Below, one piece after another: positions 16,721-22,411 of a stretch of DNA of 22,411 nucleotides. The notes beneath the pieces are model-generated. The model was not told the origin of the DNA. It searched no databases and was given only the letters and a program-made list of their open reading frames with translations. Position 1 is the first letter of the stretch, and the number at the start of each line of letters is the position of its first letter. The stretch comes from Dunaliella salina (Eukaryota > Chlorophyta > Chlorophyceae > Chlamydomonadales > Dunaliellaceae): contig MU069615.1 of the NCBI GenBank assembly GCA_002284615.2, forward strand, positions 305,695 to 328,105, given 5' to 3'. The position numbers and the translations under genes are program-made.

Positions 16721-17165
16721 CCTTGCGCAGCATGAGGCTGTGCTTGGTGTGCATGGGTGTGTCTTTTGACTTGGCATCTTGATTTGCTTGTCGCACAATT
16801 AAAAGAAGTTTTGGTGCAGCGTGTGGGATTGCCAGGTGTGGGTGGGAGTCTCATGGCACAATGCATTCTGGTGCTTTCTTCCAGGCGGGGAGGGGTTGCT
16901 TGTAGGCTTCGCAGTGCTTGTGAGCAAAGGGATTGTTGCAATGTACTGACCTCGACGATTAAACTCAGGTGTCAAATGTGTCAGATACTTTGAAATTAAT
17001 AATCATGTTGTATTTGAATTTTGAATTTTCATGTCACTCTGGCATCTTTGATCCAAAGCAGTGGCCATGGTGAATTGACTTTCATACTCGTATGCACACT
17101 CCTATGCATATTCACAAAAAGTTGGTCATGTGATCTTGGTCATCCTCGATTTATGGCATGGTCGT

Positions 17166-17255
17166 GATAAACTATTTGTGAGTGTGCATACGTGCAGTGA
17201 GATAAACTATTGTGAGTGTGCATACGTGCGGTGAGATAAACTATTTGTGAGTGTG
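17166..17255. repeat. 35-bp minisatellite, about 2.6 copies
   Basis: GATAAACTATTTGTGAGTGT then GCATACGTGC(A/G)GTGA is repeated head to tail with near identity (one copy lacks a T). Low divergence suggests a recent origin. Confidence 0.95.
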
Positions 17256-17670
17256 CGGGGCTGTACAACATGCATGCAGTGTAATGCAGGGCTGTACAAC
17301 ATGCAGGGCTGTACAACATGCAGGGCTGTACTGGCAATGCAGGGCTGTACAACATGCAGGGCTGTACAACATGCAGGGCTGTACAACATGAAGGGCTGTA
17401 CAACATGCAGGGCTGTACTGGCAATGCAGGGCTGTACAACATGCAGAGCTGTACAACATGCATGCAGTGTAATGCAGGGCTGTACAACATGCAGGGCTGT
17501 ACTGGCAATGCAGGGCTGTACAACATGCAGGGCTGTACTGGCAATGCAGGGCTGTACTGGCAATGCAGGGCTGTACAACATGCATGCAGTGTAATGCGCT
17601 AGGCTGTACAACATGCATGCAGTGTAATGCGCTAGGCTGTACAACATGCATGCAGTGCAGTGCACTAGGC
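17256..17670. repeat. 17/19-bp minisatellite GGGCTGTACAACATGCA
   Basis: More than 20 units. The main unit is GGGCTGTACAACATGCA; a variant, GGGCTGTACTGGCAATGCA, alternates with it, and a longer form adds TGCAGTGTAATGCA. The last copies become GCTAGGCTGTACAACATGCA. Open frames in both directions here are by-products of the repeat. Confidence 0.95.
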
Positions 17671-17824
17671 GATCTGCCATGCATGTGGGAGCATGTGCTT
17701 TCGGAGGATTGCTTTGAAAGCAGCATGTGCTGGATGGAGCGGAAGTCCTGCAAATTCATTTCAGCATGAAGGCAAACACGAGTGAATGCAAGGCAGGCGG
17801 CAAAAAGTAGGGAGAACCGAGCGT

Positions 17825-18207
17825 GGGCACAGGAGCATGTTCATGCGTGCAGGTGCACATGCCTGTGCGCAGAAGCACATGCCTGCAAGCAGGAGCACAG
17901 GCCTGCAAACAGGAGCACATTCATGCACACAGAAGCACATGCTTGCACGCAGGAGAGCATGCCTGCAAGCAGGAGCACATTCCTGCATGCAGAAACACCT
18001 ACATACTCGCTGAAACACATGCCTGCACGCAGGAGCGCATTCATGCGCACAGGAGCACACTCCTGCATGCAGGAGCACATGCCTACTCACAGAGACTCAT
18101 GCCTGCGCACAGAATGTGCCTGTGCACAGAAACACATGTCTGCACGCAGGAACTCATCCTCTTGCACACAGAAGCAAGTTTCTGTTCTCTCTGCTCCCTG
18201 CGCGCAG
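17825..18207 (+). repeat. Acceptor-like array, GCAGGAGCACATGCCTGCA units
   Basis: About 18-21 bp subunits GCA(C/A)GCAG(G/A)AGCACAT(G/T)C(C/A)TGC run without a break into the acceptor CCCTGCGCGCAG at 18207. Each subunit ends in an (A/G)CAG that resembles the true site, so many possible cryptic acceptors lie upstream of the exon. Confidence 0.85.
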
Positions 18208-18390
18208 GTGCTGATGTGGGTGGGGGACTCTGGGGGCGATTCACGACCCATGGTGCGCATGAAGATGCCGTCCACAAGCTCGTAGCAAGCGCGCTCTCTC
18301 CGAGTGGTAGCAGTGCTATGGGTGGCAGTGGCAGCAGCAGTGGTGGTGGGGGCAGCCAACGGCCCAGCAGGGAGTTTGGACAAGCCTCAG
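18208..18390 (+). CDS. Internal exon (ADVGGGLWGRFTTHGAHEDA...)
   Basis: TCTCTGCTCCCTGCGCGCAG precedes 18208 and CCTCAG|GTACTG follows 18390. Both ends are phase 1, matching the 15092 exon before and the 18911 exon after. It reads ADVGGGLWGRFTTHGAHEDA, VHKLVASALSPSGSSAMGGS, GSSSGGGGSQRPSREFGQAS. The first 25 residues look folded (LWGRFTTHGAHEDAVHKLV) and the rest is a Gly/Ser linker. I do not recognise the family. Confidence 0.65.
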
Positions 18391-18470
18391 GTACTGAATT
18401 TCCACTAACATTTCACTGGTGTGGTTGTTTGATTTGATAGAGTTTGGACAAGCCTCAGGTGCAATCTTTC
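18372..18470 (+). repeat. Duplicated exon 3' edge with donor
   Basis: GAGTTTGGACAAGCCTCAG|GTACTGAATTTCC (donor after 18390) recurs as GAGTTTGGACAAGCCTCAG|GTGCAATCTTTCC (donor after 18458), a spacing of 68 bp. The exon part is identical for 19 bases, while the intron parts have diverged. Confidence 0.85.
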
Positions 18471-18828
18471 CGCATAACTAATGATTGATGAGAAGTCCAG
18501 GCCCCGAAAAAATTAAGGGTTTTCTGTATTAGCATCGATTGATGTTAAGTCCTGATACTGAAGCCCTGATAGCTTGCCCTCATGAGCAGTGATTAATGTG
18601 AAGTCCAGCACTAAGAAGCTAATGGCTGTGGGACCTCACGACTGTTTATGATGAGGAGTCCAGGCATGATAGACCTGAAGGCTTTGAAAGCCATTCCAGA
18701 AATGACGAATCAAAAGCAGACCTTTGTGCTGAGCACCTGGAGGAGAGCATGCGTGTCTCCCCCCAAACAGAAAGGAGACATTCGTGGAGACTGCTTGTTC
18801 AAACCAAGCAAGAGCGCACACGCACGCA

Positions 18829-18831
<3 letters not shown>

Positions 18832-18906
<75 letters not shown>
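18832..18906. repeat. (CA)n tract abutting a splice acceptor
   Basis: About 37 CA units, preceded by CGCACGCACGCGC, run directly into CACAGCAG|GC, the acceptor of the next exon. There is no normal pyrimidine tract between the repeat and the AG. Confidence 0.95.
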
Positions 18907-18907
<1 letters not shown>

Positions 18908-18910
18908 CAG

Positions 18911-19074
18911 GCAGCGGTCCTGGCCCCGGCATGGCAGAGGTCGGCCCCCCTGGAGGCCCCGCAGCAGCAGCAGCAGCTTCTTCATCTAGCAGTGGCGCTG
19001 GTATGCGCCCCACATTGGACAGGCAGGCAGTGGTCCGCCGCATCCTGGGAGGCCTCCTTCCAGGAGGGGCCCAG
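18911..19074 (+). CDS. Internal exon (SGPGPGMAEVGPPGG...LLPGGAQ)
   Basis: The acceptor CACACAGCAG precedes 18911 and the donor CCCAG|GTAAAT follows 19074. It enters in phase 1 and leaves in phase 0, fitting both neighbours. It reads SGPGPGMAEVGPPGGPAAAA, AASSSSSGAGMRPTLDRQAV and VRRILGGLLPGGAQ. The N-terminal half is low-complexity Gly/Pro/Ala/Ser; the end (RPTLDRQAVVRRILGGLL) is helix-like. Its 3' edge is repeated three more times in the following intron. Confidence 0.7.
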
Positions 19075-19425
19075 GTAAATGGAGCACTGGTTTTGCAATT
19101 TGCAGTGGTGTGCAAATATGAGGAGGCCCGCATTGGGCCGGCAGGCAGTGGTCCCTTGCATCCTTCTAAGAGGGGCCCAGGTAAGTGGAGCATGAGTTTT
19201 GCAGTGGTGTACAAATATGAGCAGGTCCACGTTGGACAGGCAAGGCAGTAGTCTGTCGTATCGGGTGGGGCCTCCTTCCAGGAGGGGCCCAGGGTAAATG
19301 GAATAGTGGTTTTACAGTTTGCCGCAGTGAACAAAAAATGGGAGAAGGCCCACGTTGGACACAGCAGGCAGTAGTCCCTTGCAACCTTCCAGGAGGGGCC
19401 CAGGTAAACGGGAGCATTGACTTTG
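19020..19425 (+). repeat. Four-copy array of an exon 3' edge plus donor
   Basis: TTGGACAGGCAGGCAGTGGTC...CTTCCAGGAGGGGCCCAG|GTAAATGGAG recurs with donors after 19074, 19180, 19293 and 19403, a spacing of 106-113 bp. Intron parts share GGAGCA.TGGTTTTGCA.TTGCAGTGGTG. Each copy keeps a usable GTAA(A/G) donor. Confidence 0.9.
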
Positions 19426-19860
19426 CAGTGGTGCGCCTTTCATCACCCCATTACTATTTTGTTGCAATCTTCTTTCCAAGCTACTGTGGCAGTGATGTGT
19501 GTCCTTTTATCCCCACGCTCTTGAATCTGTTTTGGCAGTTGCCCTGTTGATTTCCTGTTCCAGTGGTGTCTGCTTCGCATGCTGTTGCTCCATGGGTGTT
19601 GGGGTTTTGTTTCAGTTTTTTTGTTTCCTGTTGCAGTGGTGTGGCTTCTTTCAGACCTTAGTGTGTATTCGTTGCACCCTTCCTGCAGGGCTCCGGTTAA
19701 TACAGTGAAGACCTATGCTGCTTTCCTTTTGGCTTGATGATGCAGCTGTGTGCCTTCTGTGCTTCTTGGCGTTGGAATATAGCTTATTGCTGCCATTTGC
19801 GTGGAAAAGGAAGAAGAGCCGCTTAGCAGGATCAAGCCAATCGCCAATTTTCCCCTGCAG
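19426..19860 (+). other. Intronic sequence ending in an acceptor
   Basis: It is T-rich (repeated TTGCAGTGGTGT words at about 19560-19650) and ends CCAATTTTCCCCTGCAG at 19860, a good acceptor. I can support no gene here. Confidence 0.5.
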
Positions 19861-19900
19861 GGTCAAAAGCAGCTCGCTGCACTTCGAAGCGCACTCAGGG
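19861..19900 (+). CDS. Short internal exon (GQKQLAALRSALR), end uncertain
   Basis: It follows CCAATTTTCCCCTGCAG and enters in phase 0, continuing LLPGGAQ-GQKQLAALRSALR as a plausible helix. The 3' end is uncertain: CAGGG|GTTGTC after 19900 is a weak donor, and the frame stays open to about 19995. The words CTCAGGGGTTG at this edge recur as CTCAGAGGTTGCTTTC in the following array, which supports an exon edge here. Confidence 0.5.
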
Positions 19901-19924
19901 GTTGTCGAACACAGGCCCTCTGTG

Positions 19925-20520
19925 GCGGCTTTGACCCTGGGTTAAACTTCCCTGGCTGCTTTATGAAGCGCTGGCCTGCAGTTGCTGCTTTGTGAAACAC
20001 TGGCCCTGGGAGAGACAGCCCTGGTTTGTTCAAATGGCCCCACTGGCCCTCAGAGGTTGCTTTCAGAAATACTGTCCCTCAATGACTGCTATGCAAAACA
20101 AAACTTGGCCCCGGGAGAGACAGCCCTGGCTGCCCCGACTGTCCCCACTGGCCCTCAGAGGTTGCTTTCAGAAACACTGTTCCTCAATGACTGCTTTGCA
20201 AAACATGGCCCTGGGAGAGACAGCCCTGGTTAAATGGCCCCACTGGCCCTCGGTGGCTGCTTTGCAAAACACTTGCTCTGAGGGAAACAGCCCTGGCTGC
20301 TTTGACTGCCCCCACTGGCCCTTGGTGGCTGCTTTGGCCCTGGTTGAACTTCCCGGGCTGGCCTGAGAGAGACATGAACCCTCAGCGGTCGATTTATTAA
20401 AAACTGGCCCTGGGAGAAACAGCTCTGGCTGCTTGGACCAGTCCCAATGGCTCTCTGTATCTGCTCTGACTGGACTCGGTTCAACTTCCCCTTGCTCCTT
20501 TGGGAATCTCTGGCTTCTTC
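19925..20520. repeat. Tandem array of CTGGCCCTGGGAGAGACAGCC units
   Basis: Units of about 60-125 bp share GCTGCTTTGCAAAACACTGG, CCCTGGGAGAGACAGCCCTG and CCCCACTGGCCCTCAGAGG. A third motif, CCTGG(G)TT(G/A)AACTTCCC, occurs near 19937, 20338 and (diverged) 20472. A higher-order block seems to repeat (20025-20130 and 20130-20230). Confidence 0.85.
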
Positions 20521-20678
20521 CTCAGTGGCTGCTTTGAAGAAGACTGTTTTTGGGGAGCATACTTTGGCAGGATCCATACATAGTTTGTGCTCCTTGTCTA
20601 AATCTTCAAAGAGGTATTTGGCCCTCACTCCGGCACTGTGTATATTTATGTGCGGGGTATATTCTGTTCCTGCCTCAG

Positions 20679-20845
20679 TATCTTGTAGCTGCTCGCCAGC
20701 CCCCTCTGCTGGACGACCACCTGGATCCGTACAGAAAGGATGGTTTCATGCTTCTGTTTCAGAAATAAGCTGTTGCGCCACACAGACAACGCTTTCGGCC
20801 TCGGCACCACCTCATGGCTGCTGAGGGACAGACCATCTTTGTTGG
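20679..20845 (+). CDS. Candidate exon(s) with an apparent frameshift
   Basis: TTCTGTTCCTGCCTCAG precedes 20679. The frame reads YLVAARQPPLLDDHLDPYRK then DGFMLLFQ and hits TAA at about 20766-20768. The next frame from there reads KLLRHTDNAFGLGTTSWLLR then DRPSLL, up to the donor TTGG|GTAACC after 20845. Both parts look like real protein, so I read them as one coding segment with a one-base shift near 20760, a real lesion or a consensus error. Alternatively TGCTTCTGTTTCAG (about 20763) is a second acceptor, but the intron would then be too short (20-40 nt). Unrecognised. Confidence 0.45.
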
Positions 20846-20949
20846 GTAACCACTTGGTCCACTCCAAAACCCAAGCATTTCAACAGTTCTGCAACTCAAA
20901 TGAGAGTGTGTGCTCAGGCTAATTTTCAGACGTGGGGGGCTTCCTACAC

Positions 20950-21330
20950 CCCAACAGAGCCCTCACGCCCAATGAAGCACACCCTACGTCTCCGCCACAC
21001 TGCAGCTGCCGAGCCCCAGCCCCTTGCTGGACCCCAGCTCTTCACCTGCATCAACTGAGTCTTATCAAAGTCCCCATGCCCAACAGAGCTTTTTTCTCAT
21101 CTCCACCACCCTCCAGATTCTGAGTCTGAGTCCCTTGCTGGGCCACAGACCTTTCATCTGCACAAACAAAGTCCTCATGTCCCACAAAGAACTTTTTTTC
21201 GTCTCCACCACCCTGCAGCTCCTGAGCCCAAGTCCCTTGCTGGACCACAGACTCTTCACTTGCACAAACAAAGTCGTCATGCCCGCAATCCCTCGCGCAC
21301 GAGCATGCGGTGACACCCACCTTCAATTCT
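20950..21330 (+). repeat. Acceptor-like array, about 105 bp per unit, three copies
   Basis: Units share CC(C/A)ACA(G/A)AG, (T)CTCCACCACCCTGCAG, CTCCTGAGCCCAAGTCCCTT and GCTGGACCACAGACTCTTCA. Acceptor-like CAG ends lie at 21005, 21116 and 21218. The first copy reads LPSPSPLLDPSSSPASTESY in an open frame, so part of it may be exonic. Confidence 0.8.
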
Positions 21331-21357
21331 TCCATGCATCGTCCTCGGGAACCCCAG

Positions 21358-21384
21358 GTGCCCCTGCCTTCCGCATAGAGCTGG
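21358..21384 (+). CDS. Possible 27-base micro-exon (APAFRIEL)
   Basis: GAACCCCAG precedes 21358 and CTGG|GTGAGTC, a near-perfect donor, follows 21384. It is phase 1 at both ends, which matches the phase-1 exit at 20845. The acceptor is weak; a longer exon reading upstream into SSSGTPGAPAFRIEL is also possible. The donor is the main evidence. Confidence 0.35.
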
Positions 21385-21682
21385 GTGAGTCATCCTTAGC
21401 GCAGAGGAGTTTGCGTCAGAACAAGGGTAGTACATGGCATCAGTCTCGTGTTAATGCTAAGTCAAAACTGCCTCAGTCTTGCATTAGGATTGAGTCAGCA
21501 CTGCATCTGCACTGCACTTTCCTCCTATGAAGAGTTCTAAGGATCTTGCCTCTCGGTATTTGTTCCGCAACTTACGGCGAAAGTGCCCCAGCAGGACCCT
21601 ACCTGCCTCCAACGTCGAGCTGCCTTAATTCACCTCTACACCAAGGTTCCTCAGTGGTCCACATCCTGAAAGAATGGATCAT
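21385..21682 (+). other. Intronic sequence, no gene seen
   Basis: It starts GTGAGTCATCC. A weak two-copy word, GCATCAGTCTCGTGTTAATG / GCCTCAGTCTTGCATTAGGA, occurs near 21440-21490. Nothing else can be supported. Confidence 0.4.
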
Positions 21683-21780
21683 TCTCACCAGGATGAGCAC
21701 AAGCGGTGGACTCGCTGCTGGCCGTCATGTGAACTTGGCATGCAGCAGCGAGTCCACTGCTTGTGCTCATCCTGGTGAGA
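21683..21780. ncRNA. Near-perfect 38-bp hairpin, candidate small-RNA precursor
   Basis: TCTCACCAGGATGAGCACAA... (21683-21720) pairs with 21743-21780 in 37 of 38 positions; the exception is a G facing T, which forms a G-U pair in the plus-strand RNA. The loop is 22 nt. Stem and loop sizes fit a plant/algal miRNA-type precursor. There is no repeat of either arm elsewhere in the window. It could also be a very young inverted duplication with no RNA product. Confidence 0.45.
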
Positions 21781-22358
21781 AAGATTCAGTCTTCCTCGCA
21801 GTTTGAGGTCAAATTGCAGTGGATACCTATTGGGTTGTGTATGTTGTTCATGAACGTTTTGACTGAATGCCCTATCTTCTGTAACCTCTGTATGTTGTTC
21901 ATGAACTGGACTACATAATAGCACTGGTGACCGCAGTACATTATAGCACAGGGTGGGGAGTTCGTCTATCAGCGGGTGTGCGTCTGTGCTGCACTTTGGC
22001 TTGACCATGTCGCTTTTGAACTTGATGTTGGATGCTGATCATTGGTAGGCAATATTGTTTAGGATGCGTGCACAGAACACGCACAGTAGACAGCACTCTC
22101 ACATGCTTCCATCAAGAGAGCAGCGCTGAAGTGCATACTGTACCAACCTGTGACCATTACACACTATACTGTACTCGCACATACTCATTACGCACCCTTT
22201 CTACAAGCAATTACGTTAGTTTTTCGCAAACGCATTACGTACGCACCCCTGGCAGAAGTATTTTCGTATACGCACGTTTATGGAGTGCCAAAAGGGCCAT
22301 TGCCTCCAATAACCAACCTGAAACCTGATCTCCACACACATGTCTCTACTATGTGTCC

Positions 22359-22359
<1 letters not shown>
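21781..22359. other. Right-end sequence without a supported gene
   Basis: It contains two direct copies of TATGTTGTTCATGAAC (about 21840 and 21891), each ending in the 10-bp palindrome GTTCATGAAC, and a loose repeat of TACGCACC(C) words at 22190-22250. I can support no exon. Confidence 0.5.

Positions 22360-22411
<52 letters not shown>
22360..22411. repeat. (TG)n microsatellite at the right end of the window
   Basis: About 26 TG units end the window, and the tract probably continues beyond it. Confidence 0.95.

Noticed and set aside
17256..17670. Regularly repeated short units resembling a CRISPR array
   Set aside because: Units are contiguous with no unique spacers, and the sequence is eukaryotic.
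17207..17759. Overlapping frames with ACCTALHCQYSP and GLYNMQGCT repeats on both strands
   Set aside because: They are produced by the 17/19-bp minisatellite, which stays open in several frames at once.
18636..19334. Minus-strand frame of about 230 codons
   Set aside because: It crosses the CA tract and the donor-copy array and is antisense to a well-supported exon.

Overview
The window looks like nuclear DNA from a green alga of the volvocalean type; a Haematococcus-like genome is my best guess, which is an inference and not a database result. The grounds are spliced exons with GTGAG/GTAAGT donors and (C)GCAG acceptors, very heavy CAG and GT/CA microsatellites, Gln/His/Ala/Ser-rich coding sequence, and introns packed with minisatellites. 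There is no bacterial gene organisation, no operon, no rRNA and no convincing intact tRNA. Both window ends are (GT)n tracts, so the sequence probably stops where an assembly broke.

The best reading is one large plus-strand gene, incomplete at both ends. I can follow about 13 candidate exons whose reading phases mostly fit: a 2.6-kb Gln/His-rich exon (667-3285), then 4364-4570, 4683 onward, 6596-6677, 7215-7274, about 9869-10036, 11728-11930, 15092-15191, 18208-18390, 18911-19074, 19861-about 19900, 20679-20845 (with an apparent frameshift) and a possible 27-base exon at 21358-21384. From 11728 to 19861 every junction agrees in phase (0, 1, 1, 0). I do not recognise the protein family. The product would be a long, low-complexity protein with short helical stretches between disordered parts.

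The introns hold most of the window. Nearly all carry tandem arrays of 35-120 bp units. In many introns the unit is a copy of the neighbouring exon edge together with its splice site: acceptor-side copies before 667, 9869, 11728, 15092 and 18208, and donor-side copies after 10036, 11930, 18390, 19074 and probably 19900. This is the most distinctive feature of the window.

Other elements are a non-autonomous hAT-like transposon (4770-5780) with 8-bp target duplications and a decayed internal reading frame; a 360-bp imperfect inverted repeat (8029-8387); a near-perfect 98-nt hairpin (21683-21780) that could be a small-RNA precursor; a possible decayed tRNA-derived SINE (about 12660-12840); several cruciform-prone palindromes; and long GT/CA tracts at 7359, 12199 and 18832.
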